Notes: generated by a model not told the origin, from the sequence alone. Numbered from the stretch's first letter, positions 27,803 to 38,596 are shown. The stretch is 64,000 nucleotides of DNA from Curvibacter cyanobacteriorum (GCF_028649475.1 NZ_JAQSIP010000005.1:1-64000); one strand, 5' to 3'. Translations and numbers: made by a program.

Positions 27803-28301
27803 AATAATGCGGGGCATGACTATTCGTTGGAAACCCAGTGTGACCGTCGCGGCCATCATGGAGCGCGACGGCAAGTTCCTGTTGGTGGAGGAGCACACCG
27901 ACTCCGGCCTGAAGCTGAACAACCCCGCCGGCCACCTGGACCCGGGCGAGGCCCCGCAGGACGGCTGCGCACGCGAAGCGCTCGAAGAAACCGCCCACCA
28001 CTTCACCCCCACCGCCCTGGTCGGTGTCTACCTGTCGCGTTTCCGCAAGGCCTCGACCGGTGAGGACATCACCTACCTGCGGTTTGCCTTCTGCGGCAAA
28101 GTGGGGCACGAGGTGCCCGGCATGGCGCTGGACGACGGCATCGTGCGTGCGCTGTGGATGACACCCGAAGAGATCCGCGCCAACGCCCACCGCCACCGCA
28201 GCCCGCTGCTGCTGCGCTGTCTCGACGATTACCTGGCCGGCAAGCGCTACCCGCTGGACAGCATCTACACCGACGATTCGGTGCTCAACCCGCCCGCGTG
28301 A
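27803..28301 (+). CDS. nudJ: Nudix phosphohydrolase NudJ
   Basis: Coding starts at the ATG at 27816 (MTIRWKPSVTVAAI, 161 residues); I include the overlapping promoter. The Nudix box is complete: GHLDPGEAPQDGCAREALEET. E. coli NudJ (thiamin pyrophosphate/nucleotide hydrolase) also sits directly before mnmA, which supports this name. An ATG at 27807 lies within the likely -10 (AATAAT, 27803-27808), so transcription would start at about the ATG at 27816 and the message would be nearly leaderless. The substrate is inferred from family and synteny. Confidence 0.88.
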
Positions 28302-28382
28302 CGGGGCGGCTCGCCGGGGCAGGCACCGGCATTGGCCCCACGCCCCGGCCCCGAACGCCCCGGCTGGGATAATCGGGGGGCT

Positions 28383-29498
28383 ATGAACAAACAACGCATC
28401 GTGGTGGGCCTGAGCGGCGGGGTGGACTCCGCTGTGACCGCGCACCTGCTCAAACAACAGGGCCATGAGGTCGTCGGCATCTTCATGAAGAACTGGGAAG
28501 ATGACGACGACAGTGAGTTCTGCTCCAGCCGGCAGGACTTTCTGGACGCCGCCAGCGTGGCCGACGTGCTGGGCATCGAGATCGAACACGTCAACTTCGC
28601 CGCCGAGTACAAGGACCGCGTCTTCGCCGAGTTCCTGACCGAATACCAGGCCGGCCGCACGCCCAACCCCGACGTGCTGTGCAACGCCGAGATCAAGTTC
28701 AAGGCCTTCCTCGACCACGCCATGCGGCTGGGGGCCGACCGCATCGCCACCGGCCACTATGCGCGGGCGCGCTTCAACCCGGTCACTCAAAAGCACGAAC
28801 TGCTCAAAGGCCTGGACCCGGCCAAGGACCAGAGCTATTTCCTGCACCGCCTCAACCAGGCCCAGATCAGCAAGACGCTGTTCCCAGTCGGCGAGCTCAA
28901 GAAAACCGAGGTGCGCCGCATCGCCGAGGAGATCGGCCTGCCCAATGCCAAGAAAAAGGATTCGACCGGCATCTGCTTCATTGGCGAGCGCCCGTTCCGC
29001 GAGTTCCTGAACCGCTACATCTCGCGCGAGCCCGGCCCGATCAAGGACGAACGCGGGCGCAAGCTTGGCACCCACGTGGGCCTGTCCTTCTACACCCTGG
29101 GCCAGCGCCAAGGCCTGGGCATTGGCGGCGTGAAAGAAAAAGGTGCCCAACGCGGCAGTGGCGACCATGCCCCCTGGTTCGTGGCACGCAAGGACATCCC
29201 CAGCAACACGCTGTGGGTGGTGCAAGGCCACGACCACCCCTGGTTGCAATACCGCCGCCTCAGCGCCGACAGCGCCAGCTGGGTCAGCGGCGCCGCCCCG
29301 ACGCCCGGCCCGGTGGCCGCCAAGACCCGCTACCGCCAGGCCGACGCAGGCTGCCAATACCAGGACGGGGCCGCCGCGGGCACCTTCGCGCTCGACTTCA
29401 GCGAGCTGCAATGGGCCATCACACCGGGCCAGAGCGCCGTGCTGTACGACGGGGATGTCTGCCTGGGCGGCGGCCTGATCGCCAGCGCCGAGCACTGA
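28383..29498 (+). CDS. mnmA: tRNA-specific 2-thiouridylase
   Basis: 371-residue enzyme that thiolates U34 of tRNA for Lys, Glu and Gln. The PP-loop SGGVDSAV is at the N-terminus; two catalytic cysteines are in [10 protein letters not shown] and [13 protein letters not shown]. The ATG at 28383 follows an extended -10 (TGGGATAAT, 28365-28373) by only nine bases, so the leader would be a few nucleotides long. An intrinsic terminator follows. The nudJ-mnmA order matches E. coli. Confidence 0.97.
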   Translation: MNKQRIVVGLSGGVDSAVTAHLLKQQGHEVVGIFMKNWEDDDDSEFCSSRQDFLDAASVADVLGIEIEHVNFAAEYKDRVFAEFLTEYQAGRTPNPDVLCNAEIKFKAFLDHAMRLGADRIATGHYARARFNPVTQKHELLKGLDPAKDQSYFLHRLNQAQISKTLFPVGELKKTEVRRIAEEIGLPNAKKKDSTGICFIGERPFREFLNRYISREPGPIKDERGRKLGTHVGLSFYTLGQRQGLGIGGVKEKGAQRGSGDHAPWFVARKDIPSNTLWVVQGHDHPWLQYRRLSADSASWVSGAAPTPGPVAAKTRYRQADAGCQYQDGAAAGTFALDFSELQWAITPGQSAVLYDGDVCLGGGLIASAEH

Positions 29499-29502
29499 CC
29501 CC

Positions 29503-29524
29503 AGGGGCCCGCGTGGCCCCTTTT
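29503..29524 (+). terminator. Intrinsic terminator of mnmA
   Basis: A 7-bp stem AGGGGCC / GGCCCCT with a 5-nt loop is followed by TTTT (29521-29524), five bases past the mnmA stop. Confidence 0.8.
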
Positions 29525-29717
29525 GGGGGCGCCCTGCCGCGCGGCGCCCACCGCTGCGCCCCCGGCGCGACTAAAGCGACAAAGCGACTCACACCCCTGA
29601 CGCGCCTGGCCCGCGCTGCGCCGCCACGCCGGCCTCCACCCGCGCCACCGCCACCGCCTTCCCCCCTGCGCGTCACCCGCCCCTTGAGCGCAGCACGCCG
29701 GGCCGCCCAGCTGGCGC

Positions 29718-29732
29718 GCACCGCGTCGGTGC
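29718..29732. promoter_or_regulatory. NtrC-like upstream activator site of the pyrimidine operon
   Basis: GCACC-gcgtc-GGTGC is a perfect palindrome that matches the NtrC consensus TGCACC-N5-GGTGCA in ten of twelve positions. Its centre is about 137 bp upstream of the transcription start predicted from the sigma-54 element, a normal distance for an enhancer. The rest of this 412-bp gap (29525-29835) is GC- and C-rich and holds no ORF I can support. Confidence 0.55.
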
Positions 29733-29835
29733 TGCGGCCGTGCCCGTGCGCGCCCCACCGTGCCACCGCGCCCCAAGCCTGCGCAACCGCTGGTCTCGTT
29801 TCGCGCCAGCTTGGTGCCAGCCACACACCCAAAGC

Positions 29836-29852
29836 TGGCACGCCAGTTGCAT
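29836..29852 (+). promoter_or_regulatory. Sigma-54 promoter of preT operon
   Basis: TGGCACGCCAGTTGCAT matches the -24/-12 consensus TGGCACG-N4-TTGCW at every defined position, with the GG and GC exactly ten bases apart. Transcription should begin near 29862. It implies RpoN and an enhancer-binding activator. Confidence 0.85.
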
Positions 29853-29863
29853 CATGAGAAAAG

Positions 29864-29879
29864 CTGACCATTTGATCAG
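29864..29879. promoter_or_regulatory. RutR-like operator at preT
   Basis: CTGACCATTTGATCAG agrees with the E. coli RutR box TTGACCA-N2-TGGTCAA in 13 of 16 positions counting the spacer as free, and sits within AAGCTGA/TCAGCTT arms. It lies at about +3 to +18 from the predicted start, where a bound repressor would block elongation. A RutR homologue is encoded in the same locus. Confidence 0.7.
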
Positions 29880-29910
29880 CTTTACAAAATGATCGACAGG
29901 AGTTGCCCCC

Positions 29911-31269
29911 GTGACCCAGACACCGACCACCGGTCCCGACATCCAGGCGGGACGGCTTGCCCCGGCCGACTACGCCCAGCGCTTTGCCGACGCCGGCGCC
30001 CCCTTCACCGCCCAGCAGGCCGTGCTGGAGGCTGAACGCTGCCTCTACTGCTACGACGCGCCCTGCGCCACCGCCTGCCCGACCGGCATCGATGTGCCCA
30101 GCTTCATCCACCGCATCAGCCAGGGCAATGTGCGTGGCGCCGCCCAGGCCATCCTGAGCGCCAACCCCTTGGGCGGCATGTGCGCGCGGGTCTGCCCGAC
30201 CGAGGAGCTGTGCGAGGCGGTCTGCGTGCGCAACACCCAGCAGGGTGTGCCGGTGGCCATCGGCAAGCTGCAACGCCATGCGGTGGACGCCGTGATGCAC
30301 CTGCCGCAAACCAGCCTGTTCCAGCGCGCCCCGGCCACAGGCAAGAAGGTGGCCGTGGTCGGCGCCGGCCCGGCCGGCCTGGCCTGCGCCCACGGCCTGG
30401 CCCTGAAAGGCCACGAGGTCACGGTGTTCGACGCCCACGCCAAGGCCGGCGGCCTCAACGAATACGGCCTGGCCACCTACAAGACGGCCGACGACTTTGC
30501 CCAGCGCGAGATCGACTGGCTGCTGGGCATCGGCGGCATCCGCGTGCAGACCGGCTGGAAGCTCGACAGCGCGGCCCAGCTGGAGGCTTTGCGCGCCGAG
30601 CACGACGCGGTCTTCCTGGGCATCGGCCTGGGGGCGGTCAACCAGCCGGCCCTGCCCGGCAGCGAACTCAACGGCATCCGCGACGCGGTCGACTTCATCG
30701 CCGAGCTGCGCCAGTGCGAGGACCTGTCGACCCTGCCCGTGGGCCGCCGCGTGGTGGTGATCGGCGGCGGCATGACCGCGGTCGACGCCTCGGTGCAATC
30801 GCGCCTGCTGGGCGCCAGCGAGGTGCACATGGTGTACCGCCGCGGCCCCGAGGCCATGGGCGCCTCGGTGGACGAACAGACCTGGGCCAAGACCAACGGC
30901 GTGGTGATCGAGCACTGGCTGGCCCCGGTGGCCTTCGAGGGCGAGGCCGGCGCCGTGCGCGCGGTGCGCTTCGAGCGCCAGCGCCTGGTCGACGGTCGCC
31001 TGGTCGGCACCGGCGAGTTCGAGACCCGCGCGGCCGACACCGTGCTGCAGGCCGTGGGCCAACGCCTGGCCAGCGCGCCCTGGCTGGACAGCCTGCGCCT
31101 GGCGGGTGGCCGCATCGCCGTCGATGCCCTGGGCCGCACCAGCCTGGCCGGCGTGTGGGCCGGCGGCGACTGCGTCGGCGGAGGCCGTGACCTGACCGTC
31201 GAAGCGGTGGAGGACGGCAAGCAGGCCGCCCTCGCCATCCACGCCTCTTTTTCTTCTTCCAACGCCTGA
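29911..31269 (+). CDS. preT: Dihydropyrimidine dehydrogenase (NAD+) subunit PreT
   Basis: 452-residue iron-sulfur flavoprotein of the glutamate-synthase small-subunit type. With PreA it reduces uracil and thymine with NADH, the first step of reductive pyrimidine breakdown. Two cysteine clusters are near the N-terminus (CLYCYDAPCATACPTG and CARVCPTEELCEAVC), followed by the FAD motif VAVVGAGPAGLACA and a second dinucleotide fold VVVIGGGMTAVD. The GTG at 29911 has AGGAG about nine bases upstream. It is the first gene behind the sigma-54 promoter and is followed after 17 nt by preA. Confidence 0.93.
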   Translation: MTQTPTTGPDIQAGRLAPADYAQRFADAGAPFTAQQAVLEAERCLYCYDAPCATACPTGIDVPSFIHRISQGNVRGAAQAILSANPLGGMCARVCPTEELCEAVCVRNTQQGVPVAIGKLQRHAVDAVMHLPQTSLFQRAPATGKKVAVVGAGPAGLACAHGLALKGHEVTVFDAHAKAGGLNEYGLATYKTADDFAQREIDWLLGIGGIRVQTGWKLDSAAQLEALRAEHDAVFLGIGLGAVNQPALPGSELNGIRDAVDFIAELRQCEDLSTLPVGRRVVVIGGGMTAVDASVQSRLLGASEVHMVYRRGPEAMGASVDEQTWAKTNGVVIEHWLAPVAFEGEAGAVRAVRFERQRLVDGRLVGTGEFETRAADTVLQAVGQRLASAPWLDSLRLAGGRIAVDALGRTSLAGVWAGGDCVGGGRDLTVEAVEDGKQAALAIHASFSSSNA

Positions 31270-31286
31270 GCCCCGAGGACACCGAC

Positions 31287-32591
31287 ATGGCTGATCTGAG
31301 CATTGATTTCGTGGGCATCAAGAGCCCCAACCCCTTTTGGCTGGCCTCGGCGCCGCCGACCGACAAAGCCGTCAACGTGCTGCGCGCCTTCGAGGCCGGC
31401 TGGGGCGGGGTGGTCTGGAAGACCCTGGGCGAGGACCCGCCGGTGGTCAACGTGCACGGCCCACGCTACAGCGCCCTGCTCTCGCCCGACCGCCAGGTGA
31501 TGGGCTTCAACAACATCGAGCTGATCTCCGACCGCCCGCTGGCCACCAACCTGAAGGAGATCCGCGAGGTCAAGCGCGCCTTCCCCGACCGCGCCATGGT
31601 GGTCTCGCTGATGGTGCCCTGCCAGGAAGCGTCCTGGAAGAACATCCTGCCCCAGGTGGAGGACACCGGCGCCGACGGCATCGAGCTCAACTTCGGCTGT
31701 CCGCACGGCATGAGCGAGCGCGGCATGGGCGCCGCCGTGGGCCAGGTGCCCGAGTACATCCAGATGGTGACCGAGTGGTGCAAGCACTACTCGAAGATGC
31801 CCGTGATCGTGAAGCTCACGCCCAACATCACCGACGTGCGCTACCCGGCGCGCGCGGCCAAGAAAGGCGGCGCCGATGCGGTGTCGCTGATCAACACCAT
31901 CAACTCCATCATGGGCGTGGACCCGCGCACCCTGACCATGGTGCCCAGCACCGCGGGCAAGGGCTCGCACGGCGGCTACTGCGGCCCGGCGGTGCGCCCG
32001 ATCGCGCTCAACATGGTGGCCGAGATCGCGCGCGACCCCGAGACCGCGGGCATCCCGATCTCGGGCATCGGCGGCATCGGCACCTGGCGCGACGCGCTCG
32101 ACTTCCTGGCCCTGGGCGCGGGCAGCGTGCAGGTCTGCACCGCCGCCATGGTGTATGGCTTCAAGATCGTGCAGGACATGGCCAGCGGCCTGTCCAACTA
32201 CATGGACGACATGGGCATCCAATCGATCGCCGAGATCACCGGCCGCGCCGTGCCCACCGTCAGCGACTGGCGCTTCCTCAACCTCAACCACATCAGCAAG
32301 GCCGTCATCGACACCGACAAGTGCATCGAGTGCGGCCGCTGCCACGTGGTGTGCGAGGACACCTCGCACCAGGCCATCACCGCCACCAAGGACGGCCAGC
32401 GCCACTTCGAGGTCAAGGAAGAAGAGTGCGTGGGCTGCAACCTGTGCGTCTCGGTCTGCCCGGTCGAGGACTGCATCACGCTGCGCGACCTGGCCCCCGG
32501 CGAGATCGACCTGCGCACCGGCCTGCCGGTGAGTGCCGAACCGCTGAACTGGACCGCGCACCCCAACAACCCGATGCGGGTGGCCGCCTGA
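31287..32591 (+). CDS. preA: Dihydropyrimidine dehydrogenase (NAD+) subunit PreA
   Basis: 434-residue catalytic subunit: an FMN-binding dihydroorotate-dehydrogenase-type barrel (about 1-330; ELNFGCPHGMSERGMG carries the substrate-loop cysteine region) and a C-terminal ferredoxin domain with two 4Fe-4S clusters (CIECGRCHVVC and CVGCNLCVSVCPVEDC). Works with PreT. An ATG at 31287 with a GAGGAC site upstream begins the protein. It is 17 nt after preT, so the two are co-transcribed. Confidence 0.95.
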   Translation: MADLSIDFVGIKSPNPFWLASAPPTDKAVNVLRAFEAGWGGVVWKTLGEDPPVVNVHGPRYSALLSPDRQVMGFNNIELISDRPLATNLKEIREVKRAFPDRAMVVSLMVPCQEASWKNILPQVEDTGADGIELNFGCPHGMSERGMGAAVGQVPEYIQMVTEWCKHYSKMPVIVKLTPNITDVRYPARAAKKGGADAVSLINTINSIMGVDPRTLTMVPSTAGKGSHGGYCGPAVRPIALNMVAEIARDPETAGIPISGIGGIGTWRDALDFLALGAGSVQVCTAAMVYGFKIVQDMASGLSNYMDDMGIQSIAEITGRAVPTVSDWRFLNLNHISKAVIDTDKCIECGRCHVVCEDTSHQAITATKDGQRHFEVKEEECVGCNLCVSVCPVEDCITLRDLAPGEIDLRTGLPVSAEPLNWTAHPNNPMRVAA

Positions 32592-34223
<1,632 letters not shown>

Positions 34224-34245
34224 ACCCCACAAAAGGAATCCCCCC

Positions 34246-35502
34246 ATGAACCCCAAAGACCTGCCCCCTCAGACCGAGGCCTTGCGCATCAATGGCCCGC
34301 GCCTGTGGGACTCGCTGATGACCCTGGCCCAGATCGGTGGCACCGACAAGGGTGGCGTCTGCCGCCTGGCCCTGACCGAACTGGACCGCCAAGGCCGCGA
34401 CCTGGTGGTCGGCTGGGCGCGCGACGCCGGCATGAGCATCACCGTCGACCAGATCGGCAACGTCTTCATGCGCCGCCCGGGCAAGAACAACGCCCTGCCG
34501 CCCATCATGACCGGCAGCCACATCGACACCCAGCCCACGGGCGGCAAGTTCGATGGCAACTATGGCGTGCTGGCCGGCCTCGAGGTGGTGCGCACGCTGA
34601 ACGACCACGGCATCGAGACCGAAGCCCCGATCGAGGTCGCGTTCTGGACCAACGAAGAAGGCTCGCGCTTTGTGCCGGTGATGATGGGCTCGGGGGTGTT
34701 CGCCGGGGCCTTCACGCTGGCGCACGCCTACGCCGCCACCGACAGCGAAGGCAAGAGCGTCAAGGACGAACTGACCCGCATCGGCTACGTCGGCACCGAG
34801 GTGCCGGGCCAGCACCCGATTGGCGCGTACTTTGAAACCCACATCGAGCAAGGCCCGGTGCTGGAAGACAACGATAAGACGATCGGCGTGGTCAGCGCGG
34901 TGCTGGGCATCCGCTGGTACGACTGCACCGTGACCGGCATGGAAGCCCACGCCGGCCCCACGCCCATGGGCCTGCGCAAGGACGCGCTGCAGGTCGCCAC
35001 GCGGGTGATGCAAGAGGTGGTCACCATTGGCAACCGCTACGCGCCCCATGGCCGGGGCACGGTCGGCATGGTCAACGTGCACCCGAACAGCCGCAATGTG
35101 ATCCCGGGCCGGGTCAAGTTCTCGATGGACCTGCGCAACAGCACCGATGCGCTGGTCGATCAGATGGACCAGGACATCCGCGCCTACATCGGGCAGGTGG
35201 CCGCCGAGACGGGCCTGAAGATCGAGGTGGAACTGGTCTCGCACTACCCGGCCCAGCCCTTCCACGCCGACTGCGTGGCCGCCGTGCAGCGCGCCGCCGA
35301 ACGCCTGGGCTACAGCCACATGCCTGCCGTGTCCGGGGCCGGGCACGACGCGGTCTACATGGCCAAGCTGGCGCCCACGGGCATGATCTTCATCCCCTGC
35401 AAGGACGGCATCAGCCACAACGAGATCGAGGACGCCCAGCCCGAGCACATCACCGCCGGTTGCAATGTGCTGCTGCAGGCCATGCTGGAGCGCGCGGGCT
35501 GA
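34246..35502 (+). CDS. Zn-dependent N-carbamoyl-amino-acid amidohydrolase, probable beta-ureidopropionase
   Basis: 418-residue M20-family hydrolase of the hydantoinase/carbamoylase branch. Metal ligands include H92 (GSHIDT), D104 (DGNYGV), E137/E138 (TNEEGSRF), H199 (ETHIEQGP) and a histidine in GISHNE. In this operon it would hydrolyse N-carbamoyl-beta-alanine to beta-alanine, CO2 and ammonia, completing the pathway. L-carbamoylases and allantoate hydrolases share the fold, so substrate rests on context. It starts 22 nt after hydA with AAAGGA upstream and is convergent with rutR. Confidence 0.88.
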   Translation: MNPKDLPPQTEALRINGPRLWDSLMTLAQIGGTDKGGVCRLALTELDRQGRDLVVGWARDAGMSITVDQIGNVFMRRPGKNNALPPIMTGSHIDTQPTGGKFDGNYGVLAGLEVVRTLNDHGIETEAPIEVAFWTNEEGSRFVPVMMGSGVFAGAFTLAHAYAATDSEGKSVKDELTRIGYVGTEVPGQHPIGAYFETHIEQGPVLEDNDKTIGVVSAVLGIRWYDCTVTGMEAHAGPTPMGLRKDALQVATRVMQEVVTIGNRYAPHGRGTVGMVNVHPNSRNVIPGRVKFSMDLRNSTDALVDQMDQDIRAYIGQVAAETGLKIEVELVSHYPAQPFHADCVAAVQRAAERLGYSHMPAVSGAGHDAVYMAKLAPTGMIFIPCKDGISHNEIEDAQPEHITAGCNVLLQAMLERAG

Positions 35503-35562
35503 GGCCCTGCCGCCCGTGATGGCGGCGCCGCGGGGCGGTGCCGCCAGCGGCCGCCCCGTGGC

Positions 35563-36240
35563 TCAGTCGGGCACGGGCAGACCGCAGCCGCGCAGGATCA
35601 ACGCGATCACGTGGCGGGTGGCGCGCTCGTAGTCGGGCTCGCCCAGCGACTCCTGGCCCAGCACGGCGGCGATCTGCACCTCGAAGTCCGCGTAGGTCTG
35701 GGTCGCCGACCAGATGGTGAAGAACAGGTGCGTGGTGTCCACCGGGGCCATGCGCCCTTGGGCCACCCAGCCGTCCAGCACGGCGGACTTGGCCTGCACC
35801 AGGGCGCGCAGGTCGGACACCAGCAAGGTCTTGAGCACGGGCGCGCCGTGCAGCAGTTCGTTGGCAAACACCTTGGACGCGTGCGGCCGGCGCGCCGACT
35901 GGCGCATCTTGTCGCGGATGTAGTCCCCCAGCGCGGTGGCCGGGTCGGCCTCGGGCGTGATGCCGTGGGTCGGCGCCAGCCAGTCGGTCAGGGTGCGCGC
36001 CAGCACGGCGCGGTACAGGTCCTGTTTGTTGCCGAAGTAGTAATGCAGGTTGGCCTTGGGCAGGCCTGCGGCCTCGGCGATGGCCGCCATGGTGGCGCCG
36101 CTGAAACCCGCGCCGGCAAACACCCGCTCGGCGGCCTCGAGGATCAGGCTCTCGTTGGCCTGGCGAATCTGGCCCTTGGCGGCTTCGGCAGTCGCCTGGG
36201 CGGCCAGGGGCTGGGACGGAGAAGAAGCGTCAACAGGCAT
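35563..36240 (-). CDS. rutR: TetR-family regulator RutR
   Basis: 225-residue repressor with an N-terminal helix-turn-helix (about 33-80: GATMAAIAEAAGLPKANLHYYF) and the RutR-type ligand domain. Conserved with E. coli RutR are DWLAP, the HASKVF/ELLHGAP region and PVDTTHLFFTIWSATQTYADFEVQI. RutR binds uracil or thymine and then leaves its operator. The ATG at 36240 gives a 30-residue unstructured N-terminal tail. Two RutR-like boxes (29864, 40312) flank the locus. It controls the reductive, not the Rut oxidative, pathway here. Confidence 0.9.
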   Translation of the reverse strand: MPVDASSPSQPLAAQATAEAAKGQIRQANESLILEAAERVFAGAGFSGATMAAIAEAAGLPKANLHYYFGNKQDLYRAVLARTLTDWLAPTHGITPEADPATALGDYIRDKMRQSARRPHASKVFANELLHGAPVLKTLLVSDLRALVQAKSAVLDGWVAQGRMAPVDTTHLFFTIWSATQTYADFEVQIAAVLGQESLGEPDYERATRHVIALILRGCGLPVPD

Positions 36241-36375
36241 GGGGGCACTCAATGAAACAGGCTCGCATAAAAAGGTGCGAAACAACCAGGGCGCCGAGGA
36301 TAAGCGCCCCGGCGGCATGGCGCAGCCCCCGCAGGGCCGCGCCAGGGCCCGGCGAGACGGCGGGCCCGGCGGCGC

Positions 36376-37380
36376 TCAGCGCGCTGCGGCTTCCCAGACC
36401 ACGTGGCTGTAGCCGGCCTTGCCCGGGTCCTTCTTGATCACCGGGGAGCTGCCACCGGCCATCAGCACCTTGACCGTGCGCTCGTAGGCGGCGGGGTCCA
36501 GGTAGCCGATCTTGTCGGTGCCGGCCTTGGTGATCAGCTTGGCCACGTTCTCCATCTGGCGCTTTTGCACCGCCACCGTGGCGCTGCCCGAGCTGTCTTG
36601 CGCGACCACGATCTTGGCGGCTTCCTCGGGGTTCTTGACCGCTTCGTTCCAGCCCTTGAACGTGGCCTTGAGGAACTTGGCCATCTTGGCCACGAAGGCC
36701 TTGTCCTTGAGGTTGGACTCGAGCACATACAGACCGTCCTCGAGCGAGGCCACGCCCTGGTCCTCATAGAAGAAGGTCACCAGGTCGCTCTCTTTGACGC
36801 CCGCGTCGATCACCTGCCAGTACTCGTTGTAGATCATGGTCGAGATGCAGGCGGCCTGGTTTTGCAGCAGCGGGTCGACGTTGAAGCCTTGCTTGAGCAC
36901 CTTGATGTCACCGTCAGTCTTGTAGCCCAGCTTGGCCATCCAGTTCAGGAACGGGTACTCGTTGCCGCCGTACCAAACGCCCAGGGTCTTGCCCTTGAGG
37001 TCTTTCGGGCTGCTCACGCCGCTGGCCTTCTTGCAGGTCAGCATCAGGCCCGAGCGGTCAAACACCTGGGCGATGTTGACCAGGGGCACGCCGGCCTCGC
37101 GCGCGGCCAGCGCGTCGGGCATCCAGTTGACGATGGCATCTGCCGACTTGCCCGCGATCACCTGCACCGGCGAGATGTCGGGGCCGCCGGGTTTGATGGT
37201 GACGTCCAGTCCTGCTTCCTTGTAGTAGCCCTTGGCCTGCGCCACGTAGTAGCCCGCGAACTGGGCTTGCGGCACCCACTTCAACTGCACCGTGACCTTG
37301 TCAGCCGCGTGCGCGGCCACCGCACCAAAAGCCAGCAGGGCAGCGGCAACGCAGCTGGACAAGCGAAAAGCACTCTTCAT
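36376..37380 (-). CDS. ABC transporter substrate-binding protein, NMT1/THI5-like
   Basis: 334-residue periplasmic protein with a signal peptide of about 24 residues (cleavage after AHA). Its mature part opens KVTVQLKWVPQAQFAGYYVAQAKGYYKEAGLDV, the family pattern shared with thiamine-pyrimidine, riboflavin and pyrimidine binding proteins. The ATG at 37380 has AAGGAG upstream. It is the last gene of the ATPase-permease-permease-binding protein operon next to rutR. A pyrimidine or related base is the probable ligand by context. Confidence 0.88.
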   Translation of the reverse strand: MKSAFRLSSCVAAALLAFGAVAAHAADKVTVQLKWVPQAQFAGYYVAQAKGYYKEAGLDVTIKPGGPDISPVQVIAGKSADAIVNWMPDALAAREAGVPLVNIAQVFDRSGLMLTCKKASGVSSPKDLKGKTLGVWYGGNEYPFLNWMAKLGYKTDGDIKVLKQGFNVDPLLQNQAACISTMIYNEYWQVIDAGVKESDLVTFFYEDQGVASLEDGLYVLESNLKDKAFVAKMAKFLKATFKGWNEAVKNPEEAAKIVVAQDSSGSATVAVQKRQMENVAKLITKAGTDKIGYLDPAAYERTVKVLMAGGSSPVIKKDPGKAGYSHVVWEAAAR

Positions 37381-37444
37381 GGGACGCTCCTTGTGATTGA
37401 GAAAAGAACAAACAAAGCCAAACCGAAACCCAGCCATGCCCGGC

Positions 37445-38596
37445 TCAGGTCGAACGCACCGAGGGGTGCCAGAACGCCACCCGCCGCTCCAGTCGCACGA
37501 GCAAGGCGTAGGCCAGCGAACCCGTCAGCGCCGCCACCGTGATGGCCGCCCAGACCAGGGACATGTTCATGCGCGCCGACTCGGTGGAGATGCGAAAGCC
37601 CAGCCCCAGGGTGGGCGAGCCGAAGAACTCGGCCACGATGGCGCCGATCAGGGCCAGGGTCGCGTTGACCTTGAGCGCCCCCACCACAAAGGGCGCCGCC
37701 GCCGGCAGGCGCAGGCTCCACAGCGTGCGGCCGTAGCTGGCGGCGTAGCTGTGCATCAGCTCGCGCTCCAGGCGCCCAGCCGACTGCAACCCCGCCAGCG
37801 TGGACACCAGCATCGGGAAGAACGTCATCAGCACCACCACCGCCACCTTGGACGGCCAGTCAAAGCCAAACCACATGACCGCGATCGGCGCCACGCCGAC
37901 CAGGGGCACGGTGCTGCTCAAGGAGGCCAGCGGCAGCAGACCCCGCTGCAGGAAAGGCAGCCGGTCGATCGCCACCGCCACCCCAAAGCCCAGGCCCGAG
38001 CCCAGCACCCAGCCCAGCAACACCGCCTTCACCACGGTCTGCACAAAGTCGCCCCCCAGCGTGGCCGAATGCAGCCACAGCGCCTCCAGCACCAGGGCCG
38101 GCGCGGGCAGCAAGACGCGCGGCACGTCCAGCGCCACCGTCAGCAATTGCCACGCGTAAAGCACCCAGGCACCAAACAGCAGCGGCGCCCAGACACCATC
38201 GCTGGCATGCCCCTGCAAGGCCGCGCAGCGCTGAATGCCCAGCCAGGCGAGGCCCGCCAGGGCCAGCACGCCGAGCCAGAAGCCCGCCGCTCCCGCCGCC
38301 GCCCCCTGGGCTGGCGGCAGCTGCAGCCAGGCCAGGGCCGCGAGGGCACTCAGGCCGGCCAGGGCCAGCGAGCCCGCGCGCCGGCTGGGCCGCAGGCCGC
38401 CCACGGCGGCGGCGGTGCCCAGGCCCCAGGCCAGCAAGGCCCAGGGCTGCTGCCACCACCACAGCGCGGGGGCGGTGCCGCCCTCGGGCGCCTCGCCCCA
38501 CAGCAGGGGCTGGCTGGCGCACAGCAGCCAGCAGGCCAGGGCCCAGACGGCCGTCAATTGCCCTGCCGGGCTGAAAGGGCTGGGTTCGCGGTTCAT
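37445..38596 (-). CDS. ABC transporter permease with an extended N-terminus
   Basis: 383-residue inner-membrane protein. The C-terminal ~230 residues are a normal permease of the BPD type (the cytoplasmic loop ELMHSYAASYGRTLWSLRLPAAAPFV contains the EAA-like motif). The first ~150 residues add four or so extra hydrophobic segments, alanine-, leucine- and tryptophan-rich, with no family match I recognise. It overlaps the preceding permease gene by 4 nt (ATGA). Pairs with the shorter permease to form the channel. Confidence 0.88.
   Translation of the reverse strand: MNREPSPFSPAGQLTAVWALACWLLCASQPLLWGEAPEGGTAPALWWWQQPWALLAWGLGTAAAVGGLRPSRRAGSLALAGLSALAALAWLQLPPAQGAAAGAAGFWLGVLALAGLAWLGIQRCAALQGHASDGVWAPLLFGAWVLYAWQLLTVALDVPRVLLPAPALVLEALWLHSATLGGDFVQTVVKAVLLGWVLGSGLGFGVAVAIDRLPFLQRGLLPLASLSSTVPLVGVAPIAVMWFGFDWPSKVAVVVLMTFFPMLVSTLAGLQSAGRLERELMHSYAASYGRTLWSLRLPAAAPFVVGALKVNATLALIGAIVAEFFGSPTLGLGFRISTESARMNMSLVWAAITVAALTGSLAYALLVRLERRVAFWHPSVRST

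Noticed and set aside
35531-35558. GC-rich hairpin between the amidohydrolase gene and rutR as intrinsic terminator
   Set aside because: CGGGGCGG / CCGCCCCG pair over 8 bp, but no T run follows on either strand and the DNA around is so GC-rich that chance pairing is likely.
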